Origin: Physella acuta | Lineage: Eukaryota; Mollusca; Gastropoda; Physidae | Length of the DNA: 64,000 nt | Assembly: GCF_028476545.1 (NCBI RefSeq) | Contig: NW_026731572.1 | Location: forward strand, 1 to 64,000 | Direction: 5' to 3' | Part shown: positions 22,510 to 33,571 of the stretch, one piece after another | Layout of the letters: the number at the start of each line of letters is the position of its first letter | How positions within the stretch are numbered: position 1 is the first letter of the stretch | Program-made: the position numbers and the translations under genes | Notes under the pieces: model-generated | Databases searched by the model: none | Seen by the model: only the letters and a program-made list of their open reading frames with translations | Told to the model about the DNA's origin: nothing

Positions 22510-22832
22510 TCATATCTGACTACAAATGCAGCATGAGAAGTAGAGTCAGTCTGTATCTCTGACTAGGCATGTCAATAAATTATTTGCTCCAACTTTTCCC
22601 CAACTCAGAACGGGTACCCGTATGAGCTGGGTGGACTCAGGAACGTTGAGACTTTTGGGCTACTTACATCCTTACATAGTCCATAAGGGCTTCTATACTT
22701 TCCCTAGCGCCAGTCGGATACCAATTAGAGCTGGGTGTACTCAAGGACACTCTACAGACTTTGATCCGGATTCGAACTCGAGACTTTGGGGCTAGCTGTC
22801 GAGCGCTGTATCGCTTGACAATGCAGTAAAAG
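22510..22832 (-). mobile_element. SINE, block 1 copy
   Basis: Minus-strand SINE with a GAGCTGGGTGGACTCAGGAA motif occurring twice and a B box region GAGTTCGAATCC. The same insertion is present at 39080-39395, so it predates the duplication. Confidence 0.7.
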
Positions 22833-23346
22833 TTAAAGAAACTTTAAAAACCAGGCACACCTTCCACCTAATCCACAATTGTTCTGGTCAGTATTTTTTT
22901 TTAACGCGTCCAGTAAAGTGATGATCATCAGCTAAAATCGTGCAGTAAATAGTTGAGGCAGAGCAGTGACGTCAGCAAGTCTCACCACGTGCCACCTTGC
23001 CTAATGACGTCACTGGTGGGGAAATCATTATGTTCGGTTACAGTAGCACCAATTCATATTTTTAGAATGAATTAATTTATTTTTAAATTAAGCATTAAAA
23101 GAGCTGGTCGATTAATGACGTTGGCCTTAAGCCCAAATTTTTCAACTTGAACTTGACCTATTTCGAAACCGGTGATAAGAATGCAAAAAATAAAACTCAA
23201 ATCTTATCAAGAACATCACTGTGTTGAAAGCTATGGCCCTTTAGTTGTGGATAAATGTACATTAACTATTCAGATCTTTAGTCGGAAATGTTTCATAGAG
23301 AATAGACAACACACAGGAGAGAATTTTCTTTTAGTTTAGGAACAGA

Positions 23347-24534
23347 ATGAATCCTTTAATTTTCATTGGTTTATTTTTAGCTGTGTGTAAGTTGACATGT
23401 TTTTTTTATCGATATATATAAAGCAAAGTGGTCAAGTGTCGGGCACTTCCCAGTGCCGCAGGCGCGTCAAATTTGGCACGATGATGCCTTGGGGCGATAG
23501 AACACGAGGGCCGGTGACAGTTGGCCAAAAAGTCCACGGAGAGGGGGTCAAAGCTGACCTCGACTGACCGGCGCCTTATATGTGCTATATTACGAAAAAA
23601 AAATTCCTCCGAAGACCCCCTTGAAATTTTGTGAGGTGGTAGGAGAACGCCTTGGGGTGTCACTAAAAACTCGCCATGTCCGGGAAAATTCGTTAAATGG
23701 GTCAAAACTGACCAGTCGTATTTCCCTATATAATCTTTGTATATTATGGGAAAAACAGAGGGTGATTTCAAAACGGATTTTAGGGCACTTGCCGTCTTTA
23801 CATCTGGCTAACTTTTTGCATGCTCTTAGGTAAATGGATTCACCTTTAGGGAAAACTGTCGGATTTACTCAAAGCCCTCGACGAGGGCTAAAAGGTGACC
23901 GCGAGTGAAATTCTCTTTATATGAGCTTTATTACGAAAAAAAATTCCGACGACGACCCCCCTTGAAATTTTGTGAGGTGGTAGGAGAACGCCTTGAGGTG
24001 TTACAAAAACTCGCCATGTCCGGGAAAATTCGTTAAATGGGTCAAAACTGACTAGTCGTATTTCCCTATATAATCTTTGTATTTTATGGGAAAAACAGAG
24101 GGTGATTTCAAAAGGGATTTAGGGCTCTTACCGTCTTTATATCTGGCTAATTTTTTGTAAACACCTCTATAGATGACTATGCCGTATGGATAAACTGTTG
24201 GTCAGACTTAAAGCCCTCTAAGATGGCTAAAAATGACCGCGAGTGAAATTCTCATTATACGAGATTTGGTCATTTGGTCTATGAACAGGAGAGGAAACTT
24301 TTTAATGTAATAATTTTTAAATATTTTGTATTCTCTTTTGAAGAAAGAAAACAAAAATACTTATATAAAAATAATAAGTGTGCGAATATTCCATCAATAT
24401 TTGAGGACCATGACACTACTCCACTGTATAAATTTAGGCCCTAAGCATTTAACATAGCAGCCAATCACCTATTAATTAATCATTCAATTCCCCAATTTTT
24501 TTGAAAACCTAAGCGAAGCTAGGCAGTATGCCTA

Positions 24535-24633
<99 letters not shown>

Positions 24634-25284
24634 TATATACGGGAGATAGTGCGCATTGTTACTAATTCGAAAAGAATCCAGATTAGGCTATTTAACTAGG
24701 GACAACAACCCATCTAGAATAGAAATCACCCAAATCAAACTTGAGAGGAGTTCTAATGCGATATGTTTACAAACTCTGGTTTCGTTCGCTAGTTCCTGCG
24801 ACACATTGGATGCTAAATTGTATCGGTAATGTCCTGTCCCCTACGTCCATCAGCTGTGGAGAGAGAGGGGCAGCATCTGGCTCTTCTCCAGTTAACCATC
24901 ACGCAAGCCTATACATGACACTATTCTATAAAAACAATACGTTTTCTTCTACAGCTGTATCGGGTGAGTACTGCACCTACCATCGCACCTTCGGCACAAT
25001 CACCTATGAGTACTGCAACTGGGGCTGTTGTTATTCAATCATCTACCCATGCTGTGACACACCTTAGTAAGTTGTTTTGTTGGTTGTTTGTTTTGTGTCA
25101 TCATTAAAAGGTTAGTCATATGCAGCGACGGAGCTACAATACCGCCAGACCCTGCGTTGCGGGGGAGGCCCAAGCCGTCTAGGGCAGGGGTCGGCAACCT
25201 TTTGAGACGGAAAAGCCAAAAGATGCAATTTACAAAATTTACCAGTTTTTAAAGAGCCACTAACATTTTTTTTTAATATTTAGG

Positions 25285-25377
<93 letters not shown>

Positions 25378-28300
25378 CTTACTTGACTTGACTTAGTCCT
25401 CTTTGCTCCTTATGGAACATAGGGCCTCCCCCATTTCCTTCCATTTCTTCCGATCCCCGGCTATTAATTTTGTCATCTCCCAAGACATCCCTGTTGGCTT
25501 CAGTTCTCCAAGAGGACTCCGCCTCCAGGTCTATCTTGGGCGCCCTCTTTTCCGCTTTCCCTGGGGGTTCCACTCAAGCGCTTGGCGTGTAACATTTGGG
25601 TGAGCCTTTCACAGTGTGTGACCCACCCAGCGCCACTTCCTCCTTCTTATTTGCACACCCATAGGCTCCTGCCTAGCTTTCCTCCATAGTTCTATGTTCG
25701 GCACTTTGTCCTGCCATCTCAGTTTCAATATCTGTCTTAGGCATCTATTCATGAAGGTCTGTATCTTTGCTGTGCTTGCTTTGGAGACTCTCCATGTCTC
25801 TGCTCCATACAGCAGAACTGCCTTGACATTAGAGTTAAATATCCTAATTTTTATGGTAATGGAAATGGCCGAACTTTTCCATATGGGTCGCAGAACTGTG
25901 AAAGCGCAGCGGGCTCTATTAACTCTAGCACGTATGTCCTCCTCTGTGCCTCCCGTTTAAATAAATAGCTTTAAATATGAAATAATATTTATTTATATTT
26001 TTTAAAAATACACATGTTTCGCACAAAACATATTATAGTATTTTAGCTAGCTGTGCTAGAATAATAAAATTAGTAATCATAAAATATAACTATAATCTTT
26101 GAATATTTACATTAGTTACATCAATGGGAGCATTGACCTTGCATGCCGTTTGAAAGTTTGTTTCAAGTTTAAATCTGGCTCATAACTTCTTGTTTTAGGA
26201 GCTTTCAAGCACGCCTCTAGATTTTTAGTAGTCAGTTGGCTTCTTACTTAACTTTTTATTATATTCATGTAAGAGAACTCTTGCTACCACGAATATGTTA
26301 ACCTAAAGATCGTCAGCACTCCAGATGTCAACTTCTCCACGTTACTGTACCATCCTGCAAATCTATCGATATTTCTTTTATAGCTGTCCAGTTGTGCAGC
26401 GTAACGCGCATGTTTTAATGGACCTTCAACTATTTTTACTTGCTCTTGAGTTCTGTGAATTTTCCGCTCCACAAATGAGTCGTTTTCAAATCCAGCAATT
26501 GCATTTGAAGCGAACCAGCATCAATTCCAAATAGCTCAAAGTTAATCTCATTTGTTTTTGTGTTGAGAGACTATACTATGAACGTCAGAGTACTTGCATT
26601 TGTTTTGAATTGCTCAAATCTCTCAGTGAATCCATCTTTCGTTTTGTTTGTTGTAATGCTGAAGCAATTCATGCTAATAGTTGCATTGGTTTCTATATAT
26701 TTTTTTTTTTCAGATTTTTCGAAATCAAGTAATTTACAGCTCTTCGTGTCTTCAACAAAAAAAACAGTATTTTTTTTTTAAACATACACTTCTCAAGCAA
26801 GGCATAGGCGGAGTTTTCCTTTCCTTGCAGTTTTACATTTAGCTCGGTTATTTTCTTTGTGATATCCACCATGAAGTTGAATGTTTCAATTCGGATGAAC
26901 AGTTTAATAGGAAGTACATTGAAAATAGGGAGTACCTAAATATTCTAATAGAATAACGAGTGTTTTATGTTTATGTTTATGATTATATAATTCATTACCG
27001 AGTGTTGCAGAACAATATGTGTATGAGTTTTGTAAAATGAAATAAAATAATTATTAATATTTGTGCATGGAGCCGAAGAGCCGTATCTTGACATCAAAAG
27101 AGCCGCATGCGGCTCGCGAGCCGCAGGTTGCCGACCACTGGTCTAGGGGTCCAAATTCTACTTACTTTTTTTTATTTAATTTTTGTAGTTTGTTTTTTTT
27201 TGTTTAAGTTATTCGTATGAACAACTTTTATGAAGAAAAAAATGTATGAAAAAATAAACTAGGTTTCCTCACCGTTCCGTTATTTTAAATTTATGATTGT
27301 TGTGACGCTACAGTTAGGGTTTAGAGGTAAGATTCTCACATTGTTTCCCTCAGCTATGCCGACGTGCCCTTTGTAGCCGGCATGGCGTTGACTTCCGTAG
27401 GTCTATTGCTGGGGATAGCCGGAGCATGCGTCAGGAGACTGAGACGCGTCAGGAGACTGAGACATGTCCAGACGACAGTTCAGAACACGGCATCTGGCAA
27501 CCAGCAAGTCTTCTCAAGTAAGTTGAGTGCCAGAACAGTCCCCCAGCAGGGCCCCAACTATCCCAACAATCCCCCAGCAGCGCCCCTCAACCCTCCTTTA
27601 GCGCCCTTACAGTCCCCCTGCGCGCCCCAACGGTACACCAAATGTCCCCCAACTTCGCCCTAACTGTTCGACCAACAGCACCCCAGCACTGCTACAACAG
27701 CGTCCAAATAGACCCAAATCAGCATTAAAAATTGCTCCCAAACAGCGCCCCAATAGTCCAAGTGATATTTGAATGAATAAAACTAGCCTATCTCTAGAAT
27801 TTTCACCAAGCAATGTAGCTCTGCATCTAAGCGCTCCAAAACGTGTGTTAATACTGTATGGTGTAGCACCCAACTTATCCTGCTTGTGCCGCTAATATGA
27901 AAATATAGATGTTAAATATTCCAAATTTAAGTTTTTAAAAAGTTTGTAATATTTATTTGAATTGCAACAACCTTGCTTGTATGAATTCAATACTTGTATG
28001 AACCTTTAATTATGAAACTGTAATTAACATTGAAACTAAATCATCTAAACTTCAATTAGAACGGAAATAAGACACAATTAATCCTGACTAACACATTGAC
28101 TGCATATTTTTAACGAAATTCCTTTTTTAAGTCTCAGTTTTTATTTTATCACGCAATCCAGCCTGTTTATTTTTATGCATTGATACTAAAAAGCATTTGC
28201 ATGTAGAACTTCTACGATAACAAATTGTTTTAAAGACTAGATCAAGAATTAAAGAAACCAGATAATTTTTTTCGAAATGTTGTTGAAATACAAAAAATAT

Positions 28301-28502
28301 ATTTAACTTTTCAGTCTTGGCAGCGCAGGAAAATTCAGGTGTTGCTAACACAGACTACGTGAACACATCCGCTGTCAACACAGGCTACGGGAACACATCC
28401 GCTGTCAACACAGGCTACATGGGCCCACCCGCCTACAACACAAACTACTCTACTGCTTTCTCCAACAGTGGCTACACCCACACAGCTTCCGCCACAACAT
28501 AA
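23347..28502 (+). CDS. CYYR1/Shisa-like small membrane protein, copy A
   Basis: Four exons: 23347-23386, 24955-25066, 27354-27517 and 28315-28502; 504 nt, 167 residues, phases 1-2-1. Exon 1 is a short signal peptide ([13 protein letters not shown]). Exon 2 is the ectodomain EYC...[11 protein letters not shown]...YPCC with six cysteines. Exon 3 holds the membrane helix (about [19 protein letters not shown]) and a very basic juxtamembrane stretch ([10 protein letters not shown]). Exon 4 is a Gly/Tyr/Asn/Ser tail with the repeat [10 protein letters not shown] and a PPAY motif (28425-28436), the consensus bound by WW domains, for example of NEDD4-type ligases. A poly(A) signal AATAAA lies at 28609. 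This architecture matches CYYR1/Shisa-type transmembrane adaptors, but the sequence is too divergent to name an orthologue. Intron 2 carries a 1.96-kb hAT element that paralogue B lacks. An alternative exon 4 start is possible because exon 4 lacks the ATG that B has there. Confidence 0.75.
23400..24535. mobile_element. Non-coding insertion with two roughly 350-bp direct units (intron 1 of copy A)
   Basis: The stretch CCTTGAAATTTTGTGAGGTG to GGGTGATTTCAAAA occurs at 23620-23780 and again at 23960-24112, within longer diverged units. The right end GCTAGGCAGTATGCCTAG is a hairpin followed by a (TA)n array. It is absent from copy B. The hairpin plus CTAG recalls Helitron-type ends, but not convincingly. 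Confidence 0.5.
24536..24632. repeat. (TA)n array, copy A intron 1
   Basis: About 48 TA units following the GCCTAG hairpin. Confidence 0.95.
25289..25375. repeat. (TA)n array inside the hAT element
   Basis: About 43 TA units directly before the nested LINE end. Confidence 0.95.
25377..25965 (-). mobile_element. LINE 3' fragment nested in the hAT element
   Basis: Minus-strand translation gives [43 protein letters not shown] and [10 protein letters not shown], the same C-terminal RT region as at 6927 but from a different element. One internal TGA (near 25575) separates the blocks. It sits beside the (TA)n array inside the hAT copy. Confidence 0.75.
27525..27720. repeat. CCCCAGCAGCGCCCC degenerate repeat, copy A
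   Basis: A decayed version of the 23-bp array at 42815-43060, right after the exon 3 donor of copy A. Confidence 0.65.
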
Positions 28503-28608
28503 GAGCCTACACGCTCATTTCAAGACAACATATAAGAATGTACACAATCGTGTAAATACAACGTTTACCGGTGTAATTGTTTTAAATACTAAAGAACAAA
28601 ACGAATAC

Positions 28609-28614
28609 AATAAA
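28609..28614 (+). promoter_or_regulatory. Poly(A) signal of copy A
   Basis: AATAAA 107 bp after the stop; copy B has the same at 43892, copy C at 37999 and copy E at 51655. Confidence 0.6.
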
Positions 28615-28680
28615 ATATCACAAAAATGTGACAAAACAATGTTTACATTAAATGCTCCGTAATTTTGTTTTATTTTTTAT

Positions 28681-29300
28681 ACAAGCTTTTATTTAACTCA
28701 CTTCCTCTGTCTGTCTGTCTATCTGTCTAGATCGAAACGCCGGAGCGAAAATTCTGACACTTCTACTTGACCGATACGGTTCACACTTGGCACGTGGGTC
28801 AAGACATGAAGACAATGCAATCTGAAATTAAATTTGACTTAATTGGATGCCTAATTAGTTTTTTATGAATTAATTAAAATTTTGACCGAATTTGTAGGCA
28901 TTTCTATCGAACCTCACCACACGCGTCATCACGTTCAATAGCGCGTCATCACGTTTCAATCTGCGCGCAATGGTTTTTAGCCATGAAACTATTGAAACTC
29001 TAGCGTAAATAAAAACATGTAAAGTACTAAAAAAAATCATAAAAAACGTTTTAATAACAAGCTTTTATGAACTAATGCACTAAAAAGTAGAAAATAAATT
29101 ATAGACTACTATTTAAATAACTAGAAAGAAAAGCGTGGGTCACTTTAATAGCTATTGGATACCTTTACTAATGTTAAGGAAGAGACCCACGCTTTTCTTT
29201 CTAGTTTTTTAAATATTAGTCTATAATTTATTTTCTATTTTTTAGTGCATTAGTACATAAAAGCTTTTTATTAAAACGTTTTTTATGATTTTTTTTTATT
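28681..29300. mobile_element. Foldback element with long inverted repeats
   Basis: It is absent at the matching point of block 2 (about 43940). Left sequence ACAAGCTTTTATTTAACTCA and a TCTGTCTGTC tract lead into two inverted arms of about 115 bp (29025-29137 and 29186-29300) around a 48-bp loop, with only a few mismatches. The arms start AAGCGTGGGTC and GACCCACGCTT. Confidence 0.8.
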
Positions 29301-29739
29301 GAATTTTTTAATTTATTTTTTTTTTTTGTATTTTGTATTTATTTATTTTTTTCGTTTTTTTTTTTTTTAATTTAAATATTTTTTTGAGTAAGTAAATGTT
29401 ACCACAGTATGCCAACTTCCATATTTTTTTCGGCGTTTGCCTCTATGATTTTTAAACAAATCAGAACATATAACTTTATATTTATTCTTTTATTTGGTGA
29501 TATACCAAACATTCCCATATAACATCTGTATTATCTAGTAAACTGTAGAGGTAAGTAAGCAACTTGATAAGCGTCCATGTTTTTACTGAATTCACCAAGT
29601 AAGTGTTATTTTAAAAAAATATAACGTGGGGTGAGGAGGTGTTTACAAAATTACCTTTTTTTTATTCTCCGCACTGGGATTTAACTCGTTAACAAATAAC
29701 TCAAATAAAGTCGTCAAGGTCAGTTTCAACTGGGGCACT

Positions 29740-30125
29740 ATTTATTTGGGCAACCCTGATTTCATCTTCAACCTCGTAGGATGGGGGTGGTCCTTAATTT
29801 CGTGACGGTGTGTGATGAGGGGGAGGGGAGTTTCAGATGGTGCGACGTCACACTTTTGCATTATAAAAAGCAATGTTATTTTGCGTTTTAGAAAACTGTT
29901 TTAATAAATTGTAATAGGAAATTATTAAAATACTCTATTTTGACAGAGTTCAGACAAGATTTAGGAAAAATATCGATGTTCAAAAAAAAAACTCAACTGC
30001 AATGTTGAGGGGGGGGGGGTTGTAGGCTGAGGTGTGACATCATTTCAGAGGGGGTCTGACTTTTTGTAACGACGTGGGACGGAGGGGAGGGGGGAGGTAA
30101 AAATCGTCCAAAAAAGCGTGACGTC
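29740..30125. repeat. Dispersed repeat with GTGCGACGTCAC core, copy 1
   Basis: GACAGAGTTCAGACAAGATT, GGTAAAAATCGTC and GCGTGACGTCAT are shared in order with 34030-34370. It is probably a DNA transposon remnant; no ends were identified. Confidence 0.5.
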
Positions 30126-30482
30126 ATCAACATAGTTGTGGTATAACTGTTAAAACCCTGTGTGCCCTCATATCACTTACATGGATCAACAAATTAAACG
30201 TCTAGATTTTTTATTACAATGAAGCTTTTTTATAGGATTTGGTAGTGTAAAAAAATAGCTTCTTTTTTTTTTACAGTAAATGTGAACTTTGTTTACTTGT
30301 ATCAGTTAACTTGTTTTACTGCTACATTGAAATTAGATAATTTTTGTCTGTTATTGTGAAAGTGAACTATTTTTGTGCTATTGTTAAGGTGAACTGTTTT
30401 TGTCTACTATTAGAAAAGTGAACTATTTTTTTTCTGCAATTGTAAAATTGAACTGTTTTGTCTGCTGTTTACCAAGCGAACT

Positions 30483-30662
30483 GACCATCCCTTCACCACT
30501 GACTGACCATCCCTTCACCACTGACTGACCATCCCTTCACCACTGACCATCCCTTCACCACTGACCATCCCTTCACTGACCATCCCTTCACTGACCATCC
30601 CTTCACCACTGACTGACCATCCCTTCACCACTGACCATCCCTTCACTGACCATCCCTTCACC
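30483..30662. repeat. GACCATCCCTTCACCACT minisatellite
   Basis: About ten units of 14-22 bp; block 1 has none at this point. Confidence 0.85.
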
Positions 30663-31189
30663 TGCTAGTGATACATGTGGTGATGTTGTGTACCCTGTCG
30701 GTTTTTGTTACTCACGCATGCACGTGCGTGTCAAGCTTAGATGGGGGATGTAAAGGGTCGCGGCTAAATTTCAAGACATTTCAATCAACAAACTTTTGCA
30801 GGGACGAAACCAACTTGCGCAGAGACGTTGGCGTTTGGTAGTTTGATGTCGTTTTGGTTTTTTATTGCAAAAGATGTCAATCTATGTACAAATCTATTTT
30901 AAATCTAATTTGAAATATTTGAATCTATATTTAGAATAGATTTTAATTTTAAAAAATTCAATTGATTTGTAAACATTCTGAAGAACTACTAAAAGACAAG
31001 AAAATTTAAGAGAAATGTGCAGGGACTGTTTGTAATATACGTCCATTTCTAATTATGATTGTTATGATATCTGTATTATTCATGGCATCGCTGTTTTCTA
31101 TTGGTTACCGCCATCATCGCCTCTATTGAAGTAGTTGGGGACTACACACACATATCGCTGGGCATTACGATGTTAACGTACTATTCTAT

Positions 31190-31490
31190 CCAAAATAATG
31201 TTAACATAATACTACACACATTATTTGTTGGCCGTTGTTAACTTAAAAAGTACACATATTCTACACAACATAATGTTAACATAAACACTACACACATATT
31301 GTCGGCCCTTATGCTGTTAACTTGAAAATTACGCATATGCTACTCAACATAATGTTAACATACACACTACACACATATTGCTGACCCTTAAAAAGTGCAC
31401 ATATTCTACCCAACATAATGTTAACATACACACTACACACATATTGCTGGCCTTTAAAAAGTGCACACATTCTACCCAACATAATTTTTA
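31190..31490. repeat. ACATAATGTTAACATA minisatellite, block 2 copy
   Basis: About five diverged units of the 16540-17165 repeat. Confidence 0.8.
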
Positions 31491-31799
31491 ACACAGAAAA
31501 TATACAAAACATTATGACACATATATACATTGAGTATACACATTTCATTCAACCCCATATATATGTCGGTCTACATTGTTGATATACACATCACAAAGTT
31601 GATGTACCTCATACATACATACGACGGGTCGAATATTATTTTTACTCACAACTCAAACAAAAAACTATCAGATCCTAACATAAAACCGACTAAGTTGTAT
31701 GAAATATTTAACATATAGTACCCTGTGCCCAATACATATTGTATGTCTGATGTTGTATGTCATATATTTATCTTTTCACGTCAGTGCCCCCTACGTCAC

Positions 31800-32670
31800 A
31801 AGGATCGTGTCATGTTTCATGTTATCAAGTGTAAATTGCGTCATATATTGTCTCATGTTTATCATTTTATAAAATGTAAATTGCGTCATATATTGTCTCA
31901 TGTGTATCATGTTATAAGGTGTAAATTGTCTCATATGGTCTCATATGTATCATGTTATCAAGTGTAAACTGCCTCATAATATTGTCTTATATGTATCATG
32001 TTATAAAGTTTAAATTGTCTCATATTTTCTCATGTGTATCATGTTATCAGTGTAAATTGCCTCATATACTGTTTCATGAGTATCATTTTATAATGTGTAA
32101 ACTGCCTCATAATATTGTCTCATATGTATCATATTATAAAGTGTAAATTGCCTCATAATATTGTCTCATATGTATCATGTTATAAAGTGTAAATTGCCTC
32201 ATAATATTGTCTCATATGTATCATGTTATAAAGTGTAAATTGCCTCATAATATTGTCTCATATGTATCATGTTATAAAGTGTAAATTGCCTCATAATATT
32301 GTCTCATATGTATCATGTTATCAAGTGTAAATTGCCTCATATATTGTCTCATGTTTATCATTTTATAAAATGTAAATTGCCTCATATACTGTTTCATGAG
32401 TATCATTTTATAATGTGTAAAGTGCCTCATAATATTGTCTCATGTGTATCATGTTATAAAGTGTAAATTGCCTCATATTGTCTCTATGTATCATGTTATG
32501 AAGTGTAAATTGCCTCATATATTGTCTCATGTTTATCATTTTATAAAATGTAAATTACGTCAGATATTGTCTCATGTGTATCATGTTATAAGGTGTAAAT
32601 TGTCTTATAATATTGTCTCATGCGTACCACGTTATCAAGTGTAAACTGCCTCATATATTGTCACCTTGAC
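31800..32670. repeat. 45-bp minisatellite, block 2 copy
   Basis: Same unit as 17500-18200, about 19 copies, with five near-identical consecutive units at 32130-32330. Confidence 0.9.
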
Positions 32671-33017
32671 ATCGCTTAATAAAGTGTCAACTGTGCCATA
32701 TATTGTCTTATATCATGTCTATCATGTTATACAGTGTCAATACAAATCAAATAAACTATAATTTGTCAGCAACATCGGGGTGTTTTTTTTATTCTCTTTA
32801 TTTCTGAATGCATTAAAAAAGTGATCCTAAACACATTCATCAACTTTTGCTCTGTTCAACGATGATTTTAACACTTTAAAATATAATCAAATTGCACTGA
32901 CACCCCTATGGTTTAAACTTATACCTTCATACTTTACACTAAAATATAATCAAATGATTTATCATGCCACTATCTTTGGTTTGACTTAGAGTCATTATCC
33001 TTCTAGACTTATTTTAA

Positions 33018-33048
<31 letters not shown>

Positions 33049-33062
33049 ACACTCCCCCTCCC

Positions 33063-33268
33063 AGAGTTTCTTCCAGGCATCTCTTCGGGGGGGCTCCGCC
33101 CCCCCGAAAAATTTTTACCGCCCCCCCCCCCCGAACGAAATAAAATTTATATAATTTATATAGAAAATATATACTTTTAACAGTGTCCGCCCCCCCGAAG
33201 AAAGTTTACCGCCCCCCCCCGAAAATTTCAAGTGCCCCCCCGGAGCAAAAAGTCTGGAAGAAACACTA
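33063..33268 (-). mobile_element. Poly-G hAT-type MITE, copy 4
   Basis: Reverse orientation, flanked by CCCCTCCC on both sides (33055-33062 and 33269-33276). Block 1 at about 18880 lacks it. Confidence 0.88.
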
Positions 33269-33571
33269 CCCCTCCCCCTCCTCGTTACAACAGGTCGAAT
33301 CTTCTCCCTCTGTGGTGTGACGTCTTTAAACTATAAACAAAGGACAGCCCACGCATAACGTTTGGGTCCAAGTTCGAATCTCAAGTCAATGATCACAAGA
33401 TCACAAGATCTTCGTAGATTGTAAATTAAAATTGACCTAGTTTCTGTCTAATGATAAAAAATACACAACAAGAATTACGTCCCTTAGATGGTGATAAATT
33501 TTGCAGAAACAAGACAGGACTCTATCAAACAAGTAGTGTATGTTTTTTTTGTAGTTTCAGTTTAGGACAGA

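Larger units (their letters stand above)
25185..27140 (-). mobile_element. hAT DNA transposon with transposase remnant
   Basis: Terminal inverted repeats are CAGGGGTCGGCAACCT and AGGTTGCCGACCACTG, with an exact 8-bp target duplication GTCTAGGG (25177-25184 and 27141-27148). Minus-strand pieces around 26300-26900 read like a transposase of the GTF2IRD2/ZBED5-related hAT group, for example [19 protein letters not shown]. The frame is fragmented. A (TA)n array and a LINE fragment lie inside. Copy B has the empty site at about 42437. Confidence 0.85.
15975..29630 (+). repeat. Segmental duplication, block 1
   Basis: Sequence from about 15,990 (CATATCACTTACATGGATCA) to about 29,620 aligns in order with 30,140-44,300: the same minisatellites, the same exon 1 regions, the same SINE positions and the same A/B gene. 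Differences are indels: a poly-G MITE at 19564, a CAGTGGCGTAG element at 18513, a 0.5-kb insert at 21535, a 1.1-kb insert at 23400, a hAT at 25185 and a foldback element at 28685. The block has also lost the middle exons of copy D. Confidence 0.85.

Noticed and set aside
24515-24540. Helitron-type 3' end (hairpin plus CTAG)
   Set aside because: The hairpin includes the CTAG itself and no 5' Helitron end is convincing at 23400.
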